Shown here piece after piece: positions 1 to 12,500 of a stretch of DNA of 64,000 nt. A model generated the notes under the pieces. That model was given only the letters and a program-made list of their open reading frames with translations. It did not search any database and was not told the DNA's origin. Numbering within the stretch: the first letter of the stretch is position 1; every line of letters begins with the position of its first letter. A program made the translations under genes and the position numbers. Source of the stretch: Solenopsis invicta (lineage: Eukaryota; Arthropoda; Insecta; Hymenoptera; Formicidae); the NCBI RefSeq assembly GCF_016802725.1, contig NC_052668.1, positions 12,035,001 through 12,099,000 of the forward strand, given 5' to 3'.

Positions 1-541
1 TGCAGAAAGTGCGAAAGTTAGTCAGTTAATCCTCTCGGAGTATTAACGTGATTACCAGTCTCCCGGAATGTCAAGTGAGTTACGTGTCGCGCCAACAGCG
101 TCTAGATAACAGCGATATTGATATAATCCCTTTCCCCCCCCTCTCCCCGTCACCCCCGAAAAGACTCGCGCGGATATATTATCGTTGAAAATTAGAGACG
201 TATAACTTTGAATCGTACCCCATTAACGTATTCGAGTTGCTCTTCGCGAAATTAGATTTGCCGCAGTTCAAACTGCAGGCGGACATAGTATTCCAATATA
301 ATTCAGAGCGACGAAATATGCGAAATTACCATCATTATCCAACGACAGATGCTGACGGTGCCAACACACACACGCGAAACTTCCAGCGAGCTAATCGATT
401 TCAATCCGAACTTCGGTCTGCAAATTCCGACCACCTGTTTATGGGAGCGGTGATTACCGAATGAAATTACGTGCACCTGTACGCGCGCAGTTGAAGTGCA
501 TGCATACATTAATGCATACCTATCCTACCTATTCCTACCAG

Positions 542-718
542 CCGTCCGAACTTCCTCGCGGACCTCCGGGCACACTCGGTGCCAGCCTCGGTACCGAGAG
601 GGACATCGATTTTCTGCCGAGCGATTCGATGTTCATACCCGACCCGCTGCATGAAGATCATTGGTGTAAACATGAGGCGGCCATGCGCGCGCGTGCGGAG
701 GTTTCGGATAGAGACTGA
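542..718 (+). other. Weak candidate exon or chance open stretch
   Basis: A pyrimidine-leaning stretch ending in ACCAG at 537-541 is followed by an open frame starting with PSELPRGPPG. It continues with acidic and aromatic residues (SDSMFIPDPLHEDHW) to a TGA at 716-718. Third codon positions lean to G/C, which is mildly coding-like. Against it, the other + frame and the minus strand are also open here, the only nearby donor (GTGTAA at 664) is poor, and I recognise no family. It may be a terminal exon of an unseen upstream gene or simply chance. Confidence 0.15.
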
Positions 719-724
719 GAGAGC

Positions 725-762
725 GTCGTCATCCTCGTCCTCGTCCTCGTCCTCGTCGTCGT
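725..762. repeat. TCC/TCG-type simple repeat
   Basis: Imperfect tandem TCCTCG and TCG units. It reads as a serine run on one strand and an Asp/Glu run on the other, which explains the acidic and serine-rich open frames crossing it. Confidence 0.85.
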
Positions 763-3061
763 GCTCGCGCGTCGCCACCCCTCCAGTGTACACAGTCGCG
801 CGGATCCCTTTGCACGGCGGATGAGTTTAGATTGATATTGGCTGGCGAATGGATTTATCTAAAATTAGAGTCCCCGTGCTGTCACACAGGCTTACAGTAC
901 GTCTCGACTCGAGCGTACTGACACAGCCCGACACATCGATGCAACGTCGCGCACACCTCTCGTCGCGCTAAAGTTAGAACCGGTTGCCTTTGTCGATATC
1001 GCGATATCCGATGACGCCGTCGATGCATTCTAACTTTGGCGTGTCTAGAAAGCAATTTAAATCCATGCTGCATGCCGCGAATACGATTCATTGCACCTTG
1101 CTCATCCGCATCTGGACACGGGAGGAGATGACTGATGCCTCGCCAGTTTAATTTTCTGGATGATTAAATTTATCGTCTATTGCTTCTCTTAATAATCAAA
1201 TTGTCGGAAGAATAGCCGCGCGCGCTTCGCCGCAGAAAATTGGAATTGCGGGATTCGCGAGACAAGTGGGAAGAGAGCGACATCACGGTCAATAAAGGGG
1301 GAGACAGGCACGGCCAGAAGTTCTCGAATCGAGTCTTGTAGCTTCTCGGAGACATTTCTCACGGGACGGGCGAGCGGACGATTAGATTTGGACCTGCAGT
1401 TTCCTAGATTTCTCGTAGATTCTGAAGAGGGGGATCGAGAAAAGGCTCTGCACCTTCTCAAGGCAAATCACTTTCAGCCTTCGGTCTCCTCCGCCTAGAA
1501 GCTTAGGCCAATTTCGACGTGTCGGTTTTTCTTCTTCCCCGCGACGTTACATGAGAACAAGGGATGAAAGAGTCTGTGGAGTTAGAGGATCGTGTTGACA
1601 ATGGGGAGAGAGATGGTGGATGCAAACGAGAAACCCCTCGCTACGGATCACTTCGAGGGTGGATTAATGATGAGGGGATAAAACTTGGATGGAAATTTGT
1701 TTATTTCTGTAAAGGGCTGGGCTCGCGGTTCAACTTGTAGGGGGTTTTGTAGAAATGACCACGGCGAAAGAGAAATCGATGGATATCCCGGTGGTTCTTG
1801 CTCAAATTACCGTGAACGTTTGCTCTGCAACAATTGTGCGAGCGACAATCTTTATAAAGTTTAATAGCTTACGGCGTTGCGGCTCGCGTTCGATTAACCA
1901 GGTACCCCATGAATTTCAAAAGAAAGCATCGCGTCTCGTTGCAGTTTCAGTGTACTCTCGGTGCAAATGAGAGTTGGATGGAGTTTGTGGAATTTTAAAG
2001 TCACGTCTCCGCGGGCTTCGTCGCCTCGGCTCGCGAACGCATTTATAAAATACAGACGTGACATTTATGATAAACTATCCGTGTCATTCCAAACATTTGC
2101 AATCACATTAGCGCTTCGATGAAACTATTTTTAACAATGTCGCGCGACTCTAGTTCATTAATGAAGTTCGTTTCTGCTCTCTCTCTTTTTATTTTTAAGT
2201 TTATGTTATATAACTTTGTCCAAGTACTTCTTGACATTCGTTGTTACTGCAAGGTTTAATAATTTATTATTCATCGATCGTGAATTACTTATGAAATAAT
2301 TTCCGTGAAATTCACAGTTCTGCCGTTATATTTTATGCAGAATGATTTAAAACTTTATGATCGTAACTTTAAACTATAGATTTACACTTAATTTTGTATT
2401 CACCACTATTTCTTTTTGGTAAAATTTTTTTCGTAAAATTTTATTCGTTAATTATTTGCAGCTCTTTTAATTTCTACCGTTAACGAAAATTGACTTTGGT
2501 AGTTGAATCTCACTATTATAGTTTCATTATTAAATAAACAGGATATAAATACTGTTTTCCTCAATAACCACAGAATATGATATTCGTCATTTGGCACAGT
2601 TTGGAAAAGACATTTAATACGAGGGAGTTGTAGAAAAATGTTTATACTTTTAGTAGTACAGCGGAATGTTGCGAGTACACTCGAATACTTCTCGCGCGAG
2701 AGACGCGCGGATTTCACCAGAGAAGGCACTTTCGTATCAACAAACTTTTGCGCGAATTTTACAGGCCCGTAAAATATATTGGTTTTCTTTATGTCCGCCC
2801 GGCAGGTTCGTTAAGTGTAGCTATTTAATAATTTACGGTTAGCATTTCTCTCGCGGAAACGCTTCCCGGACGACAAAACCGCCCGTGCCTGGGCCGCCGT
2901 TGTGCCGCGAACGTTCATTTATTTCCAGCAACCGAATATTCTGCGATTCCGAGCGAATAATCTACGGCGGCGCAATTTACGAGCCTTCGTGACCGAGTTC
3001 TCCTCCCTAAACAGATCGATATGCCCGCGAATGGCGGCGACGTGAATTACTTTATTATCGG

Positions 3062-3113
<52 letters not shown>
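3062..3113. repeat. (CT)n / (GA)n microsatellite
   Basis: About 50 bp of almost uninterrupted CT dinucleotides with two CTTT interruptions. On the minus strand it is a GAGAG tract, the kind of sequence bound by GAGA-type factors in insects. No promoter feature is evident beside it, so regulatory meaning is only a possibility. Confidence 0.95.
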
Positions 3114-4322
3114 GCGGAACTATACTTTTGCAAAAAAAAAGCATTAACGTACGCAATGTTCCGGCATTTGGAAGATATGATAAAATACATTTTTATCAAT
3201 ATCGAAAGCGAGAAGAAAAAAGAAGCGAGACTAGAGCGAATGAGAGGGCAAGCATTCCACCTTTTAAGTCCTCCATTTTCCGCTCTTATTGCGGGTCTAT
3301 CCCTTCTCGACATGGTTTTCGTCTGAATCCAGAGCTTTGCTCTCTCGCAGCTCCCTGCTTTTTTTCCCTTCTAACGACTGAGCAGTCTGGCCGTGACAAG
3401 TATATCGACCGTTCTCTCTCACCATCGCCGTCTACCTCTTATCTACGCACTCCGCCCCGTCGAAAGAAATGCCACTAATGTGCGTGGCAACGCTGGAATG
3501 CTGTCGAAAGTGGTGCACTAATTCTCTGGCAGTTGCTACTTCAGCGGTGAGCAGACAGACGTGTATTCCCGTTTGCCTTCCAGCTTTAAAAAGTTAATAT
3601 TGAAACTTTGAAACTTGCAGCGCTCAACTAAATTCAGTAATCTAAAAATTTCACTTTTCTCTATGAAAACTTATCTCTACAAGCAAGCCCCGCCGAGTGT
3701 ACGTACACCGCTCGCCGTGAATTCATGTACGCGCGAGCTGTGAGACAAAAGCGGTAGAAGTTCCAAAACAAAATTTGAATTCAAAAACTGAGCAACTCGC
3801 ATATATTTCGTACCTTCGCGATGCCCGGGTATTGTATAGCTCTAGCGTTCAGTCCGCGCAAGTTCATGTACTAAATTAGGATAATGACGCTTCGTACAAT
3901 CGATCTAAAGTTGATTACATCACCGATCGCCGATTATCCATTCGGCTCCCACCCGTATAATCTCCCCTCAATCGCTCGAGACGGGGGAGCGGAACGCGAG
4001 CTTTCTCGATTAAGTCTTATCGGTGTAACCAGATTGCCAAATCGAAGAGAATCCAAGGACTCCTTGCGCCGAGGGGTATCCTTTTTTTCCTCCTTTTGTC
4101 CTATCGCCGTCCCTACCTCTCTTCCCTCGGCCTAAAATCCTCTCCTCGACATCCTTGCCTTTGTGCTCGGTTACTCCCGCTAGCCTCGTACCTACTCTCG
4201 CTCTTCCTCTGGTCACGCGATCGCTCTTACGGGGATTTTCCAGACTGTAAATTGCAAAAGTTCTAACGCGACTTTCACAGTATCACGTCTCTAAGCTCAG
4301 CCGTTGTTTCTTCTTGTTTCAG
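3114..4322. other. Non-coding stretch
   Basis: No gene seen. The last 60 bases become pyrimidine-rich and end in TTCTTCTTGTTTCAG, an excellent 3' splice-site-like sequence for the candidate microexon that follows. Confidence 0.6.
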
Positions 4323-4361
4323 ATCCTGAGGCGGCCCCTGAGATCCTAACGCGCACCGAGG
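4323..4361 (+). other. Candidate 39-bp microexon
   Basis: The segment is bracketed by a strong acceptor (polypyrimidine tract then TTTCAG at 4317-4322) and a consensus donor (GAGG then GTAAGT from 4362). Its length of 39 is a multiple of three. One phase is fully open, reading (D)PEAAPEILTRTE(G), with a split codon at each end. That Pro/Glu-rich peptide would suit a linker in a cell-surface or cytoskeletal protein, but I cannot name a gene. No neighbouring exon with matching phase was found. It could be a neural-type microexon of an unseen gene, a leader exon of the downstream gene, or a chance pairing of splice-like sites. Confidence 0.28.
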
Positions 4362-7300
4362 GTAAGTTTCAGTTAATAATATAGAGGTTCATCAAGATTG
4401 GCCTCTAAAGATGATAATCGCTTTAACGTAGATTGAATTTGGAAATTGTTCGCGGTTCCCTTAATGAGGATCTGCAATTTTAAACAAACGTACGGACTTT
4501 GGTGGAAACGCGGAATGACTGTTAAATTACGTCTGTGTTATTCTAGGCGTAGATTCGGCTTCATTTCGTAATATGCATAGGTATCTTTGGCTGATTCAAT
4601 TTCCTTGCGTGAGGAAATAATTTAAAAACTGGTATTAAACTCTCGAAATATATAGCGCGCGAAAAACGTTCGGACTCCGAACGTCTTCGAAAATTTCCAA
4701 TATTCTCGGCGATCTACTAAACTTCGGCTTAGGGATCGTTTCAGCGAAACAATCGGCGCAACAACACCGAGCTGTCCAGTTAATTCCAAAGTCCGAGAAA
4801 TTCATGAAGGGCGCGCGAGAAAGGCCGCGATTGTTTTCCGCAGTCTGACGAACGGCGCTTCTCGTCCCGTATACTCCGCGAACACTTGATCGTATCTGAA
4901 ATTTATCGAGGTAACAACAAGCAGCGCGACGCCACGGAGAGAGCGTCCTCCTTCTCTCGGGGCCCTCGAAAAGTTCGCTCGTTCTTGTAAAGTGCTCGAA
5001 ACAATTCCGACGCGAGCCGACATTCGACGGCGTCGCTTTTGTATCGAGAGCGCCCGGGAACAGCGAAAGTTTTTGCATTCCATTATCACGCGGGCGCGAT
5101 TTATCCTGCGCTCGGAATATGCAACATTTACGCTCGTTTCTGCGATGGAATTGTAAAAACGTTTCCGGTTAAATATTGTAGTATAAAGAATAAAACACAA
5201 CCACTCGTTTTTGCGTCGATTTATATCGATTATATATTAATCGATATTAGTTTAGTCACCGTTATTAACGGTTTTTCTTTGAAAAACATATCTCTCTATC
5301 AGTCCGCTAATACAGATGTTTTTTAAAGAAAAATTAACTTGATAATAACTAATTTTGTATCGAGTAAAATGATAAATCTTTCTTCGATAACAATAATTTC
5401 CTTTCCATAAGTATATTTACCTTCTATAAGCACATCTGTTCCAAGTTCCAAGTATTTATAATTTCAAAGTTGAAATTACCCTTTCCTTGAAAAGAAATAC
5501 TCCTGCCTACGTGTAGTCGCAATTTTGTATTTTTATATAAATCACCTTTGATCGATAACGATGCGAATTGTCGCATGGGGCGTCAGCTCTCTGCGAAAGG
5601 TGCCTATTAATTTTTTTCCGAAGCTGAACCGTGAAATTCGTGGCTTAATAGTTCCTTTGATCGCACGGCGAATCACGTAGATGTGTTATTAATGTCTAGT
5701 TTCCATTGCATATGCATACGCATATTAATACTAATACGCTTGCTTTGCTGTCGCGGATCATACTAGGGGAGGGGGAGGGGAGCATATGTAATTAAATATG
5801 GTGTCAAAAAGATGTATATTGAATTAAAAATGAATTTTCGCTATAGCAACGGTGAATTCGGCGTAAACGAAGAGTAAACACGAAATTAAAGTGCGCACGA
5901 GCATATAAAAAATTTATAGTGTCACATTTGCCTCGCACCCGCGGCGACGTTATCGCACCCGCAGCTGCCTAAACAAGAAGCCTTCGGGGAAGGATTCGCA
6001 AAATTACATCCGCCGACGCCGACGAGAGGCCCTCCTCCCCCCTCCCCCCGCCCTTTCCCCACGGCTAGGCTGAATAAATTAAGAAAGGCGCTATACTCAG
6101 CTTTCGACGGGTGAAGTCCCGTGCGTGCTTAATTAAATTTAGCGCCGCACTTGGCGCGGACTCGCCTTCGGCTACCATTTTCTCCCCAGATATTCCACGA
6201 GACGGAGGGCGGCGGAGAAAATAGTATACACCCAGTGAAGATATTATGCAAATGTTTGTTTACCTCTCTTTCGCCCTGTCTCTCTTTCTCTCTCTTTTTT
6301 CTCGCGCGCTCTACGCGCAGTCCAGATGCTAAAACGATGAAAACCTAAAAGATTATATCTCGCTATTTTCCGACGTGCGCGAATCGCTCCAAGTCGTAAA
6401 GTTAAAGGTCTCCACATTTCGTTCGTCCTTCGTGGCGTCCGATTCCTTCCATCTCGGCCGTCACGATCGGTATCGAAAAACGAGTACAGGAAGCGATCGA
6501 TGGTAGTCTCAACTTACGTTCCGCGCGCACGTTGTTGCCCAAAGTTACGTTCGACGAGGATAATATAGCAGTACGCTCGATCGAGGTGTCTCCGGTCCTT
6601 TTTTTTTTTTTATCGGGATACATACGTCGACGAAGGGAGAAGAATAATATGTTTTTACGGTTCACGAGTTTATCCAATGTCAGGGGCCGAAATGTGATTT
6701 AATTCCGTCCTTTAATCACGGTCGATGACAGGAGGCCCTCATAAAACTGAGCGTCATCTCGAGACAAAACGTAGTTTCTCCTCCCCCTCTCCCTCTACCT
6801 CCTTCTCCTCTCTGTCGCAACCCGTTGGGTTTAAAAGACAAACCCTAAGTTCTTCTATCCGTGACGGTCTATGTAAACTGAACTCTGTAACGAGTTTTCT
6901 CTGCGCCCAAATTGGCGTAAATCGAAATGAAGTTATCAACGATAGCAAAGTCATTTTAAAGTTAACCGCGGCTTGAAGTAGCGCCACTATAATTAGCTAG
7001 AAATATAATCAACCAGGAACAGATATATATACATGTATTTATTAAATTACTTTCGGGCAAAAATTTTCTAATCTAAAATTTTCTCAATCCGTTGTACATC
7101 TAAATTAAATTTATATATCTTGAGCACAGATTTCGAACTTTATTTAGCATATGTTTCTTGATGTATAAATTGATTTGCCGATCATCATTTAGTGCCGTGA
7201 TTCGAATAAACGTTTGAAGAGACAAGTTTTAATCCCGACTAGAGTTATGTTTTCGTGTTGTAAATCCGTAACTCGAAAATTTCGAGTTTCATCCGCACGT

Positions 7301-7550
7301 AGCGCTCCCACGTGTGTGGCTTCCGCGACGTCCCCACGATTTTCATTGTGTTTCCTCAGTAGAACGAGAGCCCTCGAGATGAGGAAAATATTAACACATA
7401 CACACGCACGTGTATACACATGAAAAAAAAAAAAAGAAAAATATCTTGAGGGAAAACAATCCTGTAGAATTGGCCGTATGTAGGATGAGCGGGAAGAGCC
7501 GTAAGAGAAAAAGTGAGAAAACAGAAACGGGTTAAAGGTGGGGCGACGAC
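4362..7550. other. Non-coding stretch
   Basis: AT-rich DNA with CpG-rich patches, G-run (5765-5780) and T-run tracts and short CT tracts near 6270-6300. Nothing resembling a conserved coding exon or RNA gene was found. Confidence 0.6.
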
Positions 7551-9058
7551 GGATGGTCGCCCCGGGGTGTTCTTGGTAAATCCTTACGCTCCTGGATGCC
7601 GCCCTTCCGCCCGATCAATATTGCGTTGGTGGGGCCGAGGCAGGGTGGTCGGCTACGAGGGGCAGTAGGGGGTTGTGGAGCCGCGGTGGGTTAAAAGTAG
7701 GCGAGGGGTAACGAGGGACGCGTCGTCGCGGTAGAACCGGCGGTAGTATCAGCGGGTGTAGGGGGCAGATGCGAGGGGCATGTGAGTAGCAGGGAGTATC
7801 TGACGGCACGAGGGTAGGAGGGTGCGGCGACACAGTGGGGGTTGTTTAGGTGGGGACGATGGTGGAGAAGCTAACGCTGTCATGGCGCCGCGCAGCATCG
7901 CCAGGCAAGCGGTACCTCGGTGTACTCCCTCGCGGCGCGTTACGTGTTCTTCAGGGTTCCGCGAGCGACGGCGACGAGCGACCTGGTGAAATTCGCGTGC
8001 GTCCGCGTTGTCGCGTTCACGCGCGGCGAACCGCTCGTCGCGTCGCGTCCGAATCGGGCGTCCGAGCGTCCTCGCAAGCGCGGTTGTGGTGCTCCACTCC
8101 TCGCGCTCTCTTCGTGACCCCCGCCGTGGTACCCCGGCACTGACGGCCGTCGACCGTCGTCGCCGCCGCCGCTGCGAAGACGCGGTCCGAGAAGACGTGT
8201 AAAGAGCGGCTCGTCGTGACTCGTGCGAGTATCGGGGGTCCGCGGCGGTGAACCGCCTCGCGTCGCGTCGCGACGTTCGTCACTCGCGGATATCGCCGTT
8301 CGAGTGCACGCGATCCGAACAGTAGTGACGCGAGTGACGGCGACGATCCACGGTGATCATCATCGTGGAGATCCATCGTCGCGACGGTGGAGAGTGGCAC
8401 ACGTTCGGTTGGCTCGCCCGCGCCGCCATCGATCGCGAAGGTCGAGGCTGAAGGTCGCGGATTCGTCATCTTCAGAGAGGTTATCCTACGGTGCATCCGC
8501 TGAAACTCAGTGATCTAACGTTAATCCCGGCAACGTCGGTGTGCGCGCGCTTTTCCACGGAACCACGAGCGCCCGGGGTATCGCGAACCCGCTGGTTCCT
8601 ATAGTGTTGCTGTACGGTTGGTGTATACGCTAGATGAATCGATGACGGACGAGAGGAGATCGTGATAATCGAGACCTCGATACGCGCGATGTCGCGGTGC
8701 AACCGAACACGTGACTGAGGTGGCGGAGCAGCGGCGCGGGATCTTGGCGAGTTTCTGCTTGGGAAATCGACATCGGCGAAGATAGGCGGGGGTGGCCGCC
8801 GCGGGTGGATCGAGCTGGCAACGGCTGGGTTTCGTCGCGACGTGCTACTAGGAATAACAATGTCCTAGCGAAGGCAGGACCGCGTCTCTAGGCCGATCCC
8901 CCTCATCCTGATCCACTTCTCTTCCAGAAACCTTCACACGTACACACACATATCCCGCCGGTCCTGATCACCAACGTACACCCACGACCTACCATCATCG
9001 CGTCCTACACCCGCGCTTGTGCTGCTATAGATTCGACTGCACACATGTAATCGGCCGT

Positions 9059-9134
<76 letters not shown>

Positions 9135-9557
9135 GCGCGCATACGTACACACGTACATAGACACCGTACACGACATGTAGAGATACTCATGTACCACTCG
9201 TGTACCAGAAGAGCGTAAACGAAAAAGAGACTTACACACGCACAGACGCGCCGTTTCAACGCCTTTTGTCCGCGGCATCTTTTCTATCTTTTCATTCTCG
9301 ACGTATCGTCGCGTGACTCACACGCACAGGACACACGCAAAAGTGGAAACGCGCGCGCGAGCGGACACCGGAAGGACACGTACCTCGGAGACGGGCGCGC
9401 GAGCCTCCCGAATCCAGCCAAGTCCAAAGTCCTTAATCCTGTGGGGTGATCCTGGCCCCGCCCGTACGCGAAGGAACCACACCCCGGCGAGCGAGAGAGC
9501 GAGACACCGAGAGCGACCGGGAGGAGGAATTCAGGGTCCGGATTTAACAGGCTCCTG
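7550..9557 (+). promoter_or_regulatory. CpG-rich block: candidate promoter plus leader exon ending at a splice donor
   Basis: About 2 kb of strikingly GC- and CpG-rich DNA, against AT-rich surroundings. It contains many TCG/CGA-rich words, a long CA tract and no long conserved ORF. The right side ends in CTCCTG followed by GTAAGC at 9558, a good donor on the + strand. This is what the promoter and long 5' leader of a large insect neuronal gene often look like. The next + strand acceptor with a good exon behind it is at 42752, so it might be the first exon of turtle with an intron of about 33 kb; that link is inference. I see no definite TATA box or initiator and cannot place a start site. Dense out-of-frame ATGs would make it a poor leader unless the start site is near its right end. 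Confidence 0.33.
9062..9134. repeat. (CA)n / (TG)n microsatellite
   Basis: About 73 bp of CA dinucleotides with a few interruptions (CGC, CATA). It generates Cys-Val runs on the minus strand that are not a real protein. It sits inside the CpG-rich block, so it may fall in a transcribed leader. Confidence 0.95.
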
Positions 9558-12500
9558 GTAAGCTCCCGGCATCAGCAGTCAATTCTTTTTCTTTTCTCTT
9601 TCCGCGCGTTTCTCTCGTCTCCCTTTACCCTCGCCCCTCGCCCGTGGCGATGCGACTCCAGGAGTAACCTTGCTCCCGGCACGATAAAGGGAAGGGTGGC
9701 CGGCTGGCACACAAGAGGGGTGAAAGAGCACCGGTTTTCTCGACCTCTCGGTTCGCCTTTCATCCCCGCTTACCCCCTTCGCTTCATCGCGTCGCGACTG
9801 TCCGGTCCGACAGTGCACATGGCCTCGTTCCATGCTGGATGGCAGGTTGCAAACCAGCGCGGTAGGGTCACGCAGGTTAGGTCCGTCTGCGACACGAAGG
9901 ACGACCGAGAAGGGTTGGCGAGGGTGAGGATAGGTCGTGATACATGCGCTTGGCCGATGAGGCCCGTGCGACCCAGCGGCTTGCGGGTAATTAGTACTAA
10001 TTACGCGCGCGTAGAAGTCACCTGACTGCACACATGACGATCCTCACGAATGATCTCTACGAGGCCCCGAGATTCGTGTTCCCTTTGATCAGTGGAATGC
10101 TCGAGCAGTAGCCGGTAAGATAATTATCCACGCTCGATCGAAGCTACGAGAGACGCCATGGGATCGGGAACGCGCGCGATATGGAATATGGCATCTAAAT
10201 GAAACGTGATTAACGTTTAACGTATCTTTAATTGATATGAACGATACATTTTCATTCGTTTTTCTCTCACTTGCGCACGTACGAACAAGGAAGAAACGAT
10301 AACATTACAATTACTAAACGATATTAATTACGTCAATCATATCGAAATCTGAAATCGATATATTCTGTTTCGCGTAGGCAGAAACTGACGGTTTTGTGTA
10401 TTACAAGATTGCAATGTCTGGCCTCGAATTTAGCAGCAATATGAATTCCAAACGTGATGCGCGATACGCATGCACGCAACTCCTGCAGCTGGCAGTTGAT
10501 GGGGGGAGAGGGCCGATTTTGGATTGATTTGCGCTTCGGTGTTGCAATCCAGTCATAATTTCCGACAGCGCGCTGCGACCGATCCCCGCAATAAAAACCA
10601 TTCGCGACGAGTGTTTCGTCGAGGCGCCGGAGTGTCTTGTAAATATCGACTGCAATATGTAATTCCGGAAAAATAGATTTTTACGAGGTAGAAATTACGG
10701 ATAACGATAACGCTGGCGCGTGAGTATAAATCGTATTCGTTTTACTGTCGCTGATAAATAAATACCATTTTCCCTACTTAAGTGTCCGCGTTTCGCAAAA
10801 ATATCGCACACGCGAAACGTAGAAATATCGAGGCGGGGAGATAAAATAGAATGGGTAAAAAATAATTTTTCACATAACGAGATTAAAAGATAACGAAGTA
10901 GGTGACACGTTGACACAATACTGCTTGACACGTTTAACGACATGAATTGTATTAAAATAACATACATGCGTACTTCAGAAAAATATATTTTACATGACTG
11001 TGCTCTTATAGAGTGTATAAAATATAATGCAAACCGACGCGTTTTAAAAACGCTCAGCATTGAAATGAATTACAGAGCGGAGTAACAAATATTGACAGGA
11101 TAGTTACGACCCGGCAGGAAGCGAACAAATTATTCCCCAGTCATCGACTTTATAATCATTTTCGGGCTTGGCCAGTCGATTTTTGCTCTTTAAAAATAAA
11201 AAAAAAGAAACGCATTAATTAAAACTTTCTAGTGCGCCATTGTTGTCATAGGTCGGAGTGAGTTTGCTCAAGATCCTGGGTCCCTCCCTAGATAGACCTC
11301 TCGACAGCCTCTGTCGCCGCGACTGTTGAATTTGTCGCAGATTTAAAGTTACGCGCGTCGCGATTACCTCGATCGAGATCGACCGCAATGGCGGCGTAGA
11401 TTGCCGACACTGCCCAATGATTTTTATTACCTCTTGACGTTACCAACCCAGGGAATTCAGATAGCCGGGCGAGTTTATGGTTCGGTACCCCGCAGAGCCA
11501 ATCACGCGCGGAATAAGCTCGCCGGCCCGAAATGTAATTTACAAACTCCGAGAGAGCATCAACTTCCCATAATTTATATGTCGTACGCTGACTCCTTTCT
11601 ACCGTCCAGTTATTTACGGATCCATTAAAGTCAATCTCGAAGACTGTTGGTGCGCGTAAAGTTACTTGATCCGTTTCTATCACAATATCTGTATCAAAGA
11701 CAATTTAATTGCGCGATAAGGAGAATTTATAATAAAGTTTAATATACACAAGTTTATGAGTTTAGTTGAAAGTTTAGTTGAAATTTCTTTTTTTTTTTTA
11801 TCGAAGGGTAAAAGAACTGTATAGTCGCGATAAACGCAGTTCGCCGACAGTTCAAACCTTTATTGCGCGTATTCGCGCGGTGGTGCTGGTCTTAGTTAAT
11901 TTTCTGCCGGTGTAAGCGGGTAAAAGCCCCGCGCCGCGATGCCGAGCGCGGAGGAATCCCCCGTGGCTCGTTCTCGCCAGAAATGAGTCGGTGTTGCGGA
12001 GAAACGACCAGTTAGACGCACATTAGTCTTCGCTCGACAGCAGCCCGGTCGGTCGGCAAAACCTAAGTAGAATTGGGTTAAGGGGCTGGCGGAACGAAGG
12101 AGAGCTCGTCCGTGCTCACACAGGGCGCGGGTTGGAAGTTCGGCAATTTCTTGTAATTGAATCTACCAGCGACCCTTTGCCCGGTTATTGTTTCTGCCCG
12201 CTCCGTACGTCGGCTCATCTAGCTGCCGGCCGGTCGAGCGCAATAATTTTTACAGGACACGTAATCAGAAGTATCGGGGAATCTCGTGAGGGACTTTTTC
12301 GCCGACTTTTTCGGCGCAGCTTTTGAGACGGGTGGAAAAATCACGATGACTATGCGGGTCCTTTGTTCCGACGACAGAGTTTATCCGATTAGCGACTGGA
12401 CTTTTGGAAGGCTTTGTAAAATGTATGGAGTGCATAGAAGCGTTTGAAAATCGCTTATTCAATAAAATTCTAGAGCGAAATACACGTATACGGTGCGCGG

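Larger units (their letters stand above)
1..3020. other. Non-coding stretch, no supported gene
   Basis: The first 2 kb is moderately GC/CpG-rich and the rest is AT-rich. Many short overlapping open stretches occur in several frames, as expected where CpG-rich DNA has few stop codons, and none shows a recognisable domain. Only one short open stretch (542-718) looks faintly exon-like and is listed separately. I saw no tRNA-like cloverleaf sequence here. Confidence 0.6.

Noticed and set aside
8017..8496. 159-codon minus-strand open frame
   Set aside because: Lies in the CpG-rich block where four frames are open; Arg/Ser/Ala-rich composition follows from CG-rich words.
8934..9278. Cys/Val-repeat 'protein' on the minus strand
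   Set aside because: It is the (CA)n microsatellite in translation.
9579..10031. 150-codon minus-strand open frame
   Set aside because: Low-complexity charged tail from a CT-rich tract and no recognisable domain.
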